NCBI RefSeq assembly: GCF_018919205.1
Contig: NZ_JAHLQN010000001.1
Coordinates: 2,108,001-2,172,000 of the forward strand
DNA from: Dysosmobacter acutus
GTDB taxonomy: Bacteria; Bacillota; Clostridia; Oscillospirales; Oscillospiraceae
Direction: 5' to 3'
Length of the DNA: 64,000 bases
In this document: piece by piece, positions 16,551-26,010 of the stretch
Numbering within the stretch: the first letter of the stretch is position 1
Layout: each line of letters opens with the position of its first letter
Notes under the pieces: model-generated
What the model saw: the letters and a program-made list of their open reading frames with translations, nothing else
Database searches by the model: none
Told to the model about the DNA's origin: nothing
Program-made: the position numbers and the translations under genes

Positions 16551-19180
16551 CAGTGCTCGGACCTGTGGATACACTCTGTAAGTATTTTGCAAAGCTGTGC
16601 CATATCCAGCGGCTTGCTCACATGGGCGTCCATCCCGGCCGCCAGCGCGGCGGAGATATCGTCGCTGAATGCGTTGGCCGTTGTTGCGATGATAGGGATC
16701 GTGAGGGCAAGCGGATGATCGGATACGCGGATGCGCCTTGTGGCCTCGTAACCGTCCATCACCGGCATCTGTACATCCATCAAAATCGCGTCATAGTCGC
16801 CGGGACTTGATGCAAGGAAGGTATCCAGAGCCTGCTGGCCGTTTTCCACACAGTCCACCGAGGCCCCGTTCATACGCAGCAGCGTCGCCGCAATCTCCTG
16901 GTTGAGGGCATTGTCCTCCGCCACCAGCAGACGGACGCCGTCCAGGGATTTTCCGCCGGACTTCTCCTCCCTGTAGGCAGAAGGCCGCCCCTTGTATTCC
17001 AGCGCCTCTTTGATGGTGGCGTAGACGGAGGATCGGTAGAGCGGTTTGGGGAGGAATCCGTTGACGCCCGCCGCCCGCGCTTCCTCCTCCACCTCTGAGA
17101 TATCGTAGGCCGAAATCATCACAATGGGGACACCGTTTCCAACCTCCCGGCGGATGCGGCGCGTCACCTCCACACCGTCCATATCCGGCATTTTCCAGTC
17201 AACAAGGCAGAGGTCAATATCCCGTCCCTCCCGGTGGGTCTTCTTCACCCGGTCTACGGCTTCCGCGCCGGACAGGCACCAGTCGGCGCCGATCTTGATC
17301 TTTTCCAACAAAACTGCCGTCTGTTCACAGACCTGCCGCTCGTCGTCCACGATCAGCGCACGCAGCCCCTCCTGTCCAAAATCAGGCTCCGCTACGCTGC
17401 TCTCTGTCCCCTTTTGGAACGGCAGGTCCACAATACAGGTGGTTCCCACACCGGGTTCGCTCTCCACCTGAATCTGGCCGCCCATCAATGTAACAAGGTT
17501 TCGGGTGATGGACATGCCCAGCCCCGTTCCGCCAAAACGCTTTGCGATGGACGCGTCAGCCTGTTCAAAGGGCTGAAAAATCTTTTCAAGAGCCTCCTTC
17601 GTCATGCCGATTCCGGTGTCGGAAAGGACAAACCGCAGTACGTCGACTGTGGCCCCGTTCCTGTGCTGGGAGACCTCCAGACGGATGCTGCCGCCCGGGG
17701 CGGTGAACTTGACCGCGTTGGAACTGAGATTCAGAAGAATTTGGTTGAGCCTCAGGGAATCTCCGATAAAGACAGCGTCCTCCCCAAAGCCCTCCATGGT
17801 CTCCGTGAACTCGATCCCCTTCCCCTTGGCCTGGGCGTAAACGGTGGACACAAATCCATTGACAGCCTCAAAAATATCAAAAGGCTCGTTTTGCAGCACC
17901 ATTTTGCTGCTTTCAATCTTGGACATGTCCAGCACGTCATTGATCAGCATCAGCAGGTGCTTGGAGGAAAAAGTGATTTTGGAGAGGCAGTCCTCCACCC
18001 TGGCGGAATCCTTGACCGAGGCCGCCGCAATGGTGGTCATGCCGATGATGGCGTTCAGAGGCGTCCTGATCTCATGGCTCATCCGGGAGAGAAATTCGCT
18101 CTTTGCCGTATTGGCGCGTTCTGCGGTCAGCATAGCCTCCTGCAAAACCTGACGCGAACGGACCTCCTCCGTGCGGTCGGAAAACACGGTAATCAGCTGC
18201 CTGGTGTTCAGATCTTCCATCCGGTAGATGCGAATCAGCATCCAGCGCTTCTCCCGATTGGGCTTTGTGTATTCCACAAGCTTTTCAAGAGGTGACGCGA
18301 ACCTGGGATCGGCGGCCCCATCACGGAACGCCTGGGCGTCTTCCTCCTTCAGGCCCTGGTAGAGGTCTTCCACCTTCTCAATCTGCATGCCAAGGACCCG
18401 CTCCAGATTCAGCCCGCGATAGCTGATCTTGTTTGTATTGGCGTCACGGATGATAAATGCGTCGTCGATGCTCAGCGAGAGGTTATCAAAAAGCTTGCTG
18501 CGGTAGAGGAGTTCTTCCCGTTGACGGTGAAGCACATACTGAGAGACCAGCAGCACAACCACCATCAGGCCCATCAGTACAGTGGAGCCGATCAGGTTGG
18601 TAAGCCGCAGCGCTTCCGCGGTCTCGCCATATCCCACTTTTTTTGCCTGGGCGATGGAGATGATCTCTTCCGTCTGGCGAAGGGTCTCATCATAGAGCGG
18701 CTGCAGATGCTCCTGCGCATACGCCTCAATATCCTCCGCCGTGGTATCCAGCCGGGCGCAAAAGTCCAGATACTCCGCCTGCTCCGTCCGCAAAAGCGCC
18801 AGAGTTTCTTCCAACGCACGCACGTCCCGCTCATCGCCCAGATACAGCTCCTCAATTTGGGCCACCGGGGTTTTCAGCTGTCGGTCAAGCTCCTCCAGGC
18901 TGGTTCTGGCAAACTCCACGTCGTCCAGGCTGAAATGGCGGACCAGCCGTCCGGTGCGCAGACTCATCTCCGAAACATAGAGCTTGACGTCGCCGGCGGA
19001 AATCACCACCTCAAAGGGGTGGTTGGATATGATCTCCGTCTGTGCCGCCAAATTGGTGGAATTGCTGATGGTCATGGCCAAGTAGCACAGCATCAGCAAA
19101 ATGAGGACCGCCGTACTGATCACGCTCATCTGCTGACTCCGCCCCACAGAGCCCTTCCTGTCTTTCACAGCCTTCTGCAT
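16550..19180 (-). CDS. Membrane hybrid histidine kinase with two receiver domains
   Basis: An 876-residue sensor. Order: TM1 (about 19-39), an extracytoplasmic helical region of about 150 residues, TM2 (192-213), a PAS-like segment (220-340), HisKA with H369 in SRMSHEIRTPLNAIIG, HATPase with N/G boxes (DTGIGM 521, GGTGLGMSI 550), receiver 1 with D661 (LCLVDWKMPDMDG) and receiver 2 with D802 (AILMDVQMPVMDG). There is no HPt domain. Start chosen at 19180, where AAGGAG lies 9 bases before ATG; an alternative ATG at 19255 overlaps the upstream kinase gene by 11 bp and would add 25 residues. The ligand is unknown. It is the last gene of the operon starting at 25.7 kb. Confidence 0.9.
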   Translation of the reverse strand: MQKAVKDRKGSVGRSQQMSVISTAVLILLMLCYLAMTISNSTNLAAQTEIISNHPFEVVISAGDVKLYVSEMSLRTGRLVRHFSLDDVEFARTSLEELDRQLKTPVAQIEELYLGDERDVRALEETLALLRTEQAEYLDFCARLDTTAEDIEAYAQEHLQPLYDETLRQTEEIISIAQAKKVGYGETAEALRLTNLIGSTVLMGLMVVVLLVSQYVLHRQREELLYRSKLFDNLSLSIDDAFIIRDANTNKISYRGLNLERVLGMQIEKVEDLYQGLKEEDAQAFRDGAADPRFASPLEKLVEYTKPNREKRWMLIRIYRMEDLNTRQLITVFSDRTEEVRSRQVLQEAMLTAERANTAKSEFLSRMSHEIRTPLNAIIGMTTIAAASVKDSARVEDCLSKITFSSKHLLMLINDVLDMSKIESSKMVLQNEPFDIFEAVNGFVSTVYAQAKGKGIEFTETMEGFGEDAVFIGDSLRLNQILLNLSSNAVKFTAPGGSIRLEVSQHRNGATVDVLRFVLSDTGIGMTKEALEKIFQPFEQADASIAKRFGGTGLGMSITRNLVTLMGGQIQVESEPGVGTTCIVDLPFQKGTESSVAEPDFGQEGLRALIVDDERQVCEQTAVLLEKIKIGADWCLSGAEAVDRVKKTHREGRDIDLCLVDWKMPDMDGVEVTRRIRREVGNGVPIVMISAYDISEVEEEARAAGVNGFLPKPLYRSSVYATIKEALEYKGRPSAYREEKSGGKSLDGVRLLVAEDNALNQEIAATLLRMNGASVDCVENGQQALDTFLASSPGDYDAILMDVQMPVMDGYEATRRIRVSDHPLALTIPIIATTANAFSDDISAALAAGMDAHVSKPLDMAQLCKILTECIHRSEH

Positions 19181-19244
19181 CTGTCTTAACTCCTTGTTTT
19201 CCGGCCATACGCCGACTACCCCGGATGACCACGTTTTTCTTTTT

Positions 19245-22200
19245 TCAGTTTTCATTGCCCAGAGCCCTGCCAAGCGTCGCCTGGAGCACAGCCACATCGA
19301 TCGGCTTTGACACATGGGCGGTCATGCCCGCATCAGCCGCGGCCTGGATATCTTCCGCAAAGGCGTTGGCTGTCAGGGCGATGATCGGGATTGCTTTTGC
19401 GTCAGGCCGCTCCATGGCGCGGATGGCGCGGGACGCCTCGTATCCATTCATGTTCGGCATCTGGATATCCATCAAAATCGCGTCATAGTATCCCTGCGCT
19501 GCGGCCCGGAACGCCCGTACCGCCTGTGCGCCGTCCGGCTCCACGACAAGCTTCGCCCCAAACCCCTGAAGAATTTCAAAGAGGATCTCCGCGTTGAGGG
19601 CATTGTCCTCCGCCACCAAAAACCGGCGGCCGCAAAAGAGGGCGTCCCCATTGTGTTCGGCAGCGCCGCGCGTGTCCAGGGGAGAGCCATCCTGCTCCGA
19701 AGCGGCTTCAAACTCTATCTCTACCCGGAAGGTGGAACCTTCTCCAGGCTTGCTCTTTACAGAAATCCGGCCTCCCATCAGCTCAACCAGCCCATGGACA
19801 ATGCTCAGACCCAATCCCGTGCCCTCAATGCGCGCCGCGCTGCCGTCCCGGGCAAAGGGGTCAAAGATGACCTGAAGGAATTGTTCCGACATCCCGATTC
19901 CCGTATCGCTGATTGTGAATCGATAGCGGACCGCCCCTTCAACAACCGGCGGTATCTCTTCCACAAGAAGCTCCACCCGGCCGCCCTCAGGCGTAAATTT
20001 CATTGCATTACTCAAAAGGTTGATCAGCGTCTGGTCGATGCGCAGGGAATCCCCGCGGAAAACGGGATGGGAAATATCCCGCGTAGAGACAGAAAACATA
20101 ATTCCGGCCTTCTCCGCCTGGGGCTCCATCATGGCGGACAGATGCTCCGTCAGCTCGGAAATAGAAAGGGGCACCGGATTCAGGGTAAGCTGCCCCCGCT
20201 CAATCCGGCTCATATCCAGCACGTCGTTGATGAGGCTGAGCAGGTGCTTGGAGGAAATGGAAATTTTCTGGAGGCAGTCCTCCATCCAGACCCGGTCGTC
20301 CAGGTGGGCCGGCGCCAGTGCCGTCATCCCCATAATGGCGTTCATCGGCGTGCGGATATCGTGGCTCATGGAGGAGAGAAAATCGCTTTTTGCCTGATTT
20401 GCCTCTTTGGCGGAGGCCAGCGCCTTTTCCAGTGCGCTCTTGGCCTGCAACTCCGCCGCCAATGCCTCGGTCACATCCGCCCGCACCATGCAGATGGTTT
20501 CGTGGCCCCGGTCCCCCCACAGCACGTTGATCTGCTTATACCGCAGCTCTTCCTGTCCCTTTTCCCGGAAAGGCAGGACAAATTCATAGCCGGAAGGCGT
20601 CTCGTCCAGCCTTTTCAGCATGGTTTTCAGGCTGAACTGCCTGCGCGCATCCGCCCGGCTCTCCTCCACATAGGCTTTTGCGAACCCCACCTGCGTCACG
20701 CAATAGTCGTCGCTAACAAAGGGCGGCAGGTTTTCAAGGATCATTTCCCGGGTATACATGACAAAGCTGTTGTCCCTGATGTCGATCATACCCGCCAGTT
20801 CAAAGGTATAGGCCAGCATGCTCAAAAGATTTTGCTGTTCCCTCACGGAGCTGGTGATGTCGGTGCATACCAGGGAAACCCGTCCCAGGCGCAGGTCGAT
20901 GGCAGAAATGGTCATATTCTTTGTCCGGATGGCGCCGCTTTCGTCCTCCACAGAGTAGGCGACCGTATATGTGCCGCTTTCCCGCAGGCGCCGCATCATT
21001 TCATCCGGGTCCATTGCTCTGGCGTATACCTCACGGTCCTTCGGCACCACCACGGAGCCTGCCATAAACGCAACCCGTTCGCTGTGGCATCCCTCTGGCG
21101 CAGGCAGGAGGCTGGCATTTTCATTGCAGGTCAAAACGACATAGAAATCCCTGTTCAGATCGAGGTCGATCACATAGTCGTGGCTGGTGACTGACAGCCG
21201 GCGGAGAATTTGCTCGGAAATAGCCTGATCGGTCACCTCGGTCACCGACAAGATCCCGGTGATATCTCCGGTGTCTGGCGTCTCTACCATATTCATCTGA
21301 ATTTCCGCATAGCGGCCCTTGGACTCCCGGGGAAGTTGGATAAAGCTCCTCTGAATCCGCTCCGTGTCGCCCCGTGCAAACGCATTCAAGGACGGCGCGT
21401 TTAGATAAGTGCCCAGGAAAGCCTGCCGCTCCTCCTCGTTCACGATCAGCCCGGCGATTCCGGTAAAAAAGGCCTCCCTTTCCCGGCCGAATATCTCCAA
21501 AAGCCCGGATTCAGTGAAATCCTGGATATCCAAAATCCGATTCTGTGTGATATTGCAGTGGCCGAGAACCAACGTGTCAGGACCCGGCGTGCGGTAATGC
21601 TGGAGGATCAGCTCCTCATACTGCCGGGCCATCTGCTCTTTTTCGGCCACCAGCTGATTGATGTCCGTATAGACGCAGTAGAGCCGCTGAATCCCATCCG
21701 GTCCCTTTGGCAGGGAGATATGGACTCGAATCCATACATAGCTTCCGTCGCTCCGCTTGAACCGCGGTGAAAGCTCGCAGTGCTCCTCCCCACTTTGGAA
21801 AAACGCCTCAATTCTTGCCCGGCAGTTCTCAACGTCATCCGGATGGATGCCCGCAAAAGCGTTTTTCCGGTACAACTCTTCCGCTTCTTTTACCGTCATC
21901 TGAAGCAGCGAAGCAAACCCCTCCGAAATGTATTCCGGCGTCATGCCGCCCGACCGCGTGCAGCGGAGCACCGCGATCCCGCCGGGCAGATTTCTGACCA
22001 GCGTCTGGAAATACAGCTCCATCCGCTCTTTTTCCTGGCGTGCATGTACCTCCTCGGTCACATCCCGCAGGAACATGATGTAGGCAGGAATACCGTTCCA
22101 GACGCTCTCTTTGACACGGGCTGTGTATACAAGACCCGTATTTTCCACTGTGATCTCGTGCTCCTGTTCATCCGGGCCATAGGTTCTCAGGGGGCAGAAG

Positions 22201-23867
22201 CCGCAGGGAGCGCCAAGGCCATGAATGGCCGCGTGGCAGGTGCTTCCGACACGGACATCCCCGCTCACGGCAAGTTTCTTGGATTCATTGACATAGAGCA
22301 GTTCATAGGTATCCCGATCGACGACGTAGACTCCGTCCGCCTTCTCATTGGTGAGCGTACTCACGTCCGAAAGCATATTGGTCAAAACCGCGTAGAACTG
22401 AGAGGACTTGGAAACCGGCCCTATTCTCCGTCCGTTGAGATGTATCCAGACCAGATTGCCGTTTTTGTGGCGCGTCCGGTAAGAAATATCCAGTACCTCC
22501 CCGCTTTCCACAGCGGCCAGAGCCGCCGCTCTCACCCGCGGCCGGTCCTGCTCATAAATGAACTCCAGCGCGTCGCTGGGGCATTGCTTTTCATACTCCT
22601 CCCGTGAAAATCCGGCAAGCTCCGCAGTTCCATCGGTAAAAAAGACAGGGATAAACTGTCCGTTCTCCACACGGTAGCTGACGATCCCTCCTGGAATAGA
22701 GTTGATCAGGTGGTCCAGCTCCCGCTGGGTTTTTTCCAATGCGGAGATGTTGTGGAATACGCACTGAAGCAGGGGAAATCCGTCCTCCTCACCGATCTGC
22801 CGCGCCTGGATATGGACCCAGACCACGTGCCCGTCCCGGTGCTGCTTGCGGAACTTGAAGTCCGCCACCGTATGGTTCCGGATCGCCTCACGGAGCTTTT
22901 CCACCACCATGGCGCTGTCCTCCGGATAGGTCAGCCTGGCCGCGTCCTCTCTGATGAGCTCACGGTACTCCTCCACGGTATATCCTGACAGTTCCGCAAC
23001 TCCATCCGAAAAATAGACCGTTTTAAAAATATCCGAAACCTTGTAGATCGCAACGCCTCCGGGGATAGCGTTGATGATATCCTCCATCTTGTCATTGGCG
23101 CTCGTCAGCTCTTTTTTCAGCCGCTCCTGTTCACTGACGTCACTGTAGACGCCGTAGAGCAGCTTCCGTCCATCTGTGCGGGTTTGAAGGGTCCCTTCAA
23201 GATGGATCCATCGGTATTCCTGTTCCCTGTCATTCCACAGGCGGTAGGTATCCCGCATGATCCCGTCCTTTTCAAAAAGGACGTTCAGCTTCTGCCTCAG
23301 GGGCTCCACATCCTCCGGATGTACGTTGAGATAGTTTGTCGCCTGCTCCACCTGCCGGATGTTCTCTTCGGAATACCCCATGAGTTCATAAAAGGCCCTG
23401 TTGTGAAAGAGAGGAGAAATGTTGCTTCCCCTGATCTGGTAAATGCACAATCCGCAGGAGATGCTGTCAAATGTCTCGGACATCTCCCGCTCTGAGCGCT
23501 TGAGCGCTTCCTCTTCCCGCTTGCGCTCCGTAATGTCCAGGATGTATTCAATATGGGCCTCTTCCCCTGCCCAGTCGATGAGCTTCCCACTGAGCTGGTA
23601 AATACGATGGTCGACAGGATGATGGTATTCCCGGACCAGCAGCTCAGACCGGCTCATCTTCCCACTGCGGCAAAAGGGGCAGACCTCCTCAAAGCCGGCA
23701 ACCGTATAGCAGGCTGCGGCGGCTCTGCCTGTCTGCGGGAACATCTCCCGCGCCAGCCTGTTGAAATAGAGCAGCCGCCGATCATTCACCGCACTGACAA
23801 AAACAGCCGCCGGCACGTTATCCAGTACAGCGCTCAGCTGCTCCATGGAAAGGTGATCCTCTGCCAT
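19245..23867 (-). CDS. Soluble multi-PAS hybrid histidine kinase
   Basis: A 1540-residue cytoplasmic kinase without transmembrane helices. It carries an N-terminal cysteine-containing PAS module (C53, C63, C66), PAS repeats around 125-250, 255-380 and 383-500, a second cysteine-PAS (510-610; C544, C555, C558), then further PAS-type modules to about 1130, many of the form NLPGGI/IPGGV followed by YRWIHLEG-like strands. HisKA has H1169 (SSMSHDIRTPMNAIMG), a complete HATPase (DTGIGM, EGTGLGLSI) and one C-terminal receiver with D1467 (AILMDIQMPNMNG). GGAGG lies 8 bases before the ATG, inside the end of the small upstream gene (TAATG overlap). Input unknown; the cysteine modules suggest redox or metal sensing. 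Confidence 0.92.
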   Translation of the reverse strand: MAEDHLSMEQLSAVLDNVPAAVFVSAVNDRRLLYFNRLAREMFPQTGRAAAACYTVAGFEEVCPFCRSGKMSRSELLVREYHHPVDHRIYQLSGKLIDWAGEEAHIEYILDITERKREEEALKRSEREMSETFDSISCGLCIYQIRGSNISPLFHNRAFYELMGYSEENIRQVEQATNYLNVHPEDVEPLRQKLNVLFEKDGIMRDTYRLWNDREQEYRWIHLEGTLQTRTDGRKLLYGVYSDVSEQERLKKELTSANDKMEDIINAIPGGVAIYKVSDIFKTVYFSDGVAELSGYTVEEYRELIREDAARLTYPEDSAMVVEKLREAIRNHTVADFKFRKQHRDGHVVWVHIQARQIGEEDGFPLLQCVFHNISALEKTQRELDHLINSIPGGIVSYRVENGQFIPVFFTDGTAELAGFSREEYEKQCPSDALEFIYEQDRPRVRAAALAAVESGEVLDISYRTRHKNGNLVWIHLNGRRIGPVSKSSQFYAVLTNMLSDVSTLTNEKADGVYVVDRDTYELLYVNESKKLAVSGDVRVGSTCHAAIHGLGAPCGFCPLRTYGPDEQEHEITVENTGLVYTARVKESVWNGIPAYIMFLRDVTEEVHARQEKERMELYFQTLVRNLPGGIAVLRCTRSGGMTPEYISEGFASLLQMTVKEAEELYRKNAFAGIHPDDVENCRARIEAFFQSGEEHCELSPRFKRSDGSYVWIRVHISLPKGPDGIQRLYCVYTDINQLVAEKEQMARQYEELILQHYRTPGPDTLVLGHCNITQNRILDIQDFTESGLLEIFGREREAFFTGIAGLIVNEEERQAFLGTYLNAPSLNAFARGDTERIQRSFIQLPRESKGRYAEIQMNMVETPDTGDITGILSVTEVTDQAISEQILRRLSVTSHDYVIDLDLNRDFYVVLTCNENASLLPAPEGCHSERVAFMAGSVVVPKDREVYARAMDPDEMMRRLRESGTYTVAYSVEDESGAIRTKNMTISAIDLRLGRVSLVCTDITSSVREQQNLLSMLAYTFELAGMIDIRDNSFVMYTREMILENLPPFVSDDYCVTQVGFAKAYVEESRADARRQFSLKTMLKRLDETPSGYEFVLPFREKGQEELRYKQINVLWGDRGHETICMVRADVTEALAAELQAKSALEKALASAKEANQAKSDFLSSMSHDIRTPMNAIMGMTALAPAHLDDRVWMEDCLQKISISSKHLLSLINDVLDMSRIERGQLTLNPVPLSISELTEHLSAMMEPQAEKAGIMFSVSTRDISHPVFRGDSLRIDQTLINLLSNAMKFTPEGGRVELLVEEIPPVVEGAVRYRFTISDTGIGMSEQFLQVIFDPFARDGSAARIEGTGLGLSIVHGLVELMGGRISVKSKPGEGSTFRVEIEFEAASEQDGSPLDTRGAAEHNGDALFCGRRFLVAEDNALNAEILFEILQGFGAKLVVEPDGAQAVRAFRAAAQGYYDAILMDIQMPNMNGYEASRAIRAMERPDAKAIPIIALTANAFAEDIQAAADAGMTAHVSKPIDVAVLQATLGRALGNEN

Positions 23868-24019
23868 TATTTCCCGCCCTCCTTGCGCTGCCGCAGGCCT
23901 GCTTCCTCAGACAGCATGTTCAAAATCCACAGGTACATGGCCTCGTTCCACGGAAAGCCTTCCATCGTGACGGTATGATCCACCCCGCGGTCATCCGTTC
24001 TCTCCGCCAATCGATACAT
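23867..24019 (-). CDS. Small hypothetical protein between phosphodiesterase and kinase
   Basis: A 50-residue protein starting MYRLAERTDDRG and ending in a basic tail RQRKEGGK, with an amphipathic, aromatic helix-prone middle (FPWNEAMYLWILNMLSEEAG). AAGAAGG precedes the ATG by about 10 bases. Its TAA overlaps the ATG of the 1540-residue kinase by one base (TAATG), and the phosphodiesterase ends 46 bases upstream, so it is translated within the operon if at all. I recognise no family. It may be a small partner of the kinase or a translation-coupling leader. Confidence 0.55.
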   Translation of the reverse strand: MYRLAERTDDRGVDHTVTMEGFPWNEAMYLWILNMLSEEAGLRQRKEGGK

Positions 24020-24065
24020 TTTATGTAACCCTTCTTTCCAAAGGAAACACGTCCTGAGTCCGCCG

Positions 24066-25745
24066 CTACCGCATATCACAGCTTTCCTTTTTTATAAGCT
24101 GTTCGAACTCTTTCACCGGCATCGGCTTTGCAAGATAATATCCCTGAACGTATTCACAGCCGATCTCACGCAGGCGGTCCAGCTGTTCCGCCGTTTCGAC
24201 GCCCTCCGCCACCACATCCAGCGACATCAGGTGGGCAAGATTGATGATAAAGCGCATGATTTCCTGATTGACCAGTGTCGCCGGCTCGCTCTGGATGAAC
24301 TTCATGTCCAATTTTAAAATATCGACCGGCATTTTGCAGAGCATGTGCAAAGATGAGTAGCCGCTCCCAAAATCGTCCATCTCAACGATGTAGCCCAGCT
24401 CCCGCAGATGGCTCACCGTGTCAATGATCTGCTGGGGGTTTTCGGTATAGGCGCTCTCTGTGATTTCCAGGTGGAGGCTGGAAGGGTTCAGTCCGTACCT
24501 GCGCATGAGTCCCGATAAAGTATCGGTCAAATCCATATGATAGATGTCCGCCCGGGACACATTCACCGAGATGGGCAGGTCCGGCAGCCCCTGTTTCTTC
24601 CAGTCCTGTAAAACGGCGCATGCCTGATCCCAGACAGATTGGTCCAGCCTGGTGATAAACCCGTTGCGCTCGAAAAGAGGGATAAACACCGCGGGGGACT
24701 GCAATCCCCATTCCGGGTGGTTCCAGCGGACCAGCGCCTCGGCGCCCACCATTCGCCTGTCCCTGATCCTGTATTTTGGCTGGAGGTAAATTTCAAACTC
24801 CCCGTCCGCCAGGGCGGACTCCATGCTGTCCACAATCTTCTGCTCCTGGAGCAGTTTGCTGCGGAGCACATCGTCATAATAGGCAAAATACTTTTTGTAC
24901 TGCCCCTTAATGCTGCGGGCGGCCAGGATGGCGCGGTCACACATCTGCTCTACCGGGACATCCCGGTCCTCCACGCGGTAGACGCCCCATTTCATCACAA
25001 TATTCCGTGTCTGGGACTGGGCGTTGATCCGTGCGCAGGCCTCCTGGAACATGTCCTCCGTGTACTCCCAGTTGTGCTCAATGATGCAGGCAAAGCGGTC
25101 CGCAAGAAAATGTCCGCAGATCCCTCTGTCCCGTGTATTGTCCATATAGTTTTGCCCTATCGTCTTCAGGAGCCGGTCCCCTGCGGAGGCTCCAAATATA
25201 TCATTGACCAGCTTGAAATTGACAATGTCCGAGCAGATGATATCGTACTTCCTGTCCGGGTTCTGGAGCAGAAGCTCCTTCACCTGCCGGCAAAAAAAGG
25301 CCTTGCTGTAGAGTCCGGTGAGCCGGTCGTACTGAAATTCATTGACAAGGGCGGCTGTTTCCCGTAAATGGATGATATTCGCGACCCGGTGCAGGATGAT
25401 CTGCGTTTTGTACGGTTTGGCCACAAAATCAGCGGCGCCGCAGGACAGGGCCTCCACTTCTTCCGACTCCCCGTCGTTTTGCGTGGTGACGATCACCGGA
25501 ATGGGGGAAAGCTCCGGGTCGTCCCTGACCACTCTCAGAAATTCATATCCGTCCATAACGGGCATGACGATATCCAGCAGGACAAGGGAAAAGCTGCCGG
25601 CATCCTGCCGCAGCCGGTTCAGGGCCTCCAGACCGTTTTCCGCCTCCACCACCTCATAATGCGGGGTCAATATCGCACACAGGAGGCCGCGGTTCAGCGC
25701 ATTATCTTCCACCACTAAAACTCTTCTTTTTGCAGTCAGATTCAC
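24066..25745 (-). CDS. Response regulator with degenerate GGDEF and intact EAL (c-di-GMP phosphodiesterase)
   Basis: A 559-residue protein (GTG start at 25745 with GAGGTGG 5 bases ahead). Receiver domain: D58 in VLLDIVMPVMDG, with K110 in AKPYK. Then a GGDEF fold in which the signature is replaced by LADRF (about 215-219), so cyclase activity is not expected. Then an EAL domain with E336 (EALVRW), N395, E427, D457-D458 (DDFGSGYSS), K478, E514 (EGVET) and Q534, the full set needed for c-di-GMP hydrolysis. It is first in its operon and probably a phosphorylation target of the kinases encoded downstream. A long leader of about 130 bases precedes it. Confidence 0.92.
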   Translation of the reverse strand: MNLTAKRRVLVVEDNALNRGLLCAILTPHYEVVEAENGLEALNRLRQDAGSFSLVLLDIVMPVMDGYEFLRVVRDDPELSPIPVIVTTQNDGESEEVEALSCGAADFVAKPYKTQIILHRVANIIHLRETAALVNEFQYDRLTGLYSKAFFCRQVKELLLQNPDRKYDIICSDIVNFKLVNDIFGASAGDRLLKTIGQNYMDNTRDRGICGHFLADRFACIIEHNWEYTEDMFQEACARINAQSQTRNIVMKWGVYRVEDRDVPVEQMCDRAILAARSIKGQYKKYFAYYDDVLRSKLLQEQKIVDSMESALADGEFEIYLQPKYRIRDRRMVGAEALVRWNHPEWGLQSPAVFIPLFERNGFITRLDQSVWDQACAVLQDWKKQGLPDLPISVNVSRADIYHMDLTDTLSGLMRRYGLNPSSLHLEITESAYTENPQQIIDTVSHLRELGYIVEMDDFGSGYSSLHMLCKMPVDILKLDMKFIQSEPATLVNQEIMRFIINLAHLMSLDVVAEGVETAEQLDRLREIGCEYVQGYYLAKPMPVKEFEQLIKKESCDMR

Positions 25746-25857
25746 TGTATCCACCTCTTTGAACAAAGCTTGCGATGTGACACGACTGGCGCCTTCTGCA
25801 CGCATATGCGTCCCCTTTGAAAAAGCCGAATCCCGCGGCTGGAACGAGAGACTCTCA

Positions 25858-25910
25858 ATTGTTCATATACACATTTATTTCAGTATAACAAGCGGCGGCA
25901 AAAATAGCAA
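25858..25910 (-). promoter_or_regulatory. Promoter and conserved leader block of the EAL-kinase operon
   Basis: Minus-strand TTGCTA (25910-25905), 17-bp spacer, TATACT (25887-25882). Downstream come TGAAATA and TGAACAAT (25865-25858). The same elements with the same 17-bp spacer recur at 32688-32742 in front of the other operon of the island. Confidence 0.75.
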
Positions 25911-26010
25911 CCACTGGCCAAAAATCAAAAGGGATTGTGGAAAACAGGGGAAAAAAATGATATACTGTCTCCATTGCAGTTCGAATTTATAGAAAATGGA
26001 GGAGCCGGCT

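Noticed and set aside
19314..21194. Plus-strand frame of 626 codons opposite the multi-PAS kinase
   Set aside because: Shadow frame; the minus strand carries intact PAS, kinase and receiver motifs.
25746..25880. Possible c-di-GMP riboswitch in the phosphodiesterase leader
   Set aside because: I looked for the GEMM-type conserved core and did not find it; only a weak 5-bp hairpin is present.
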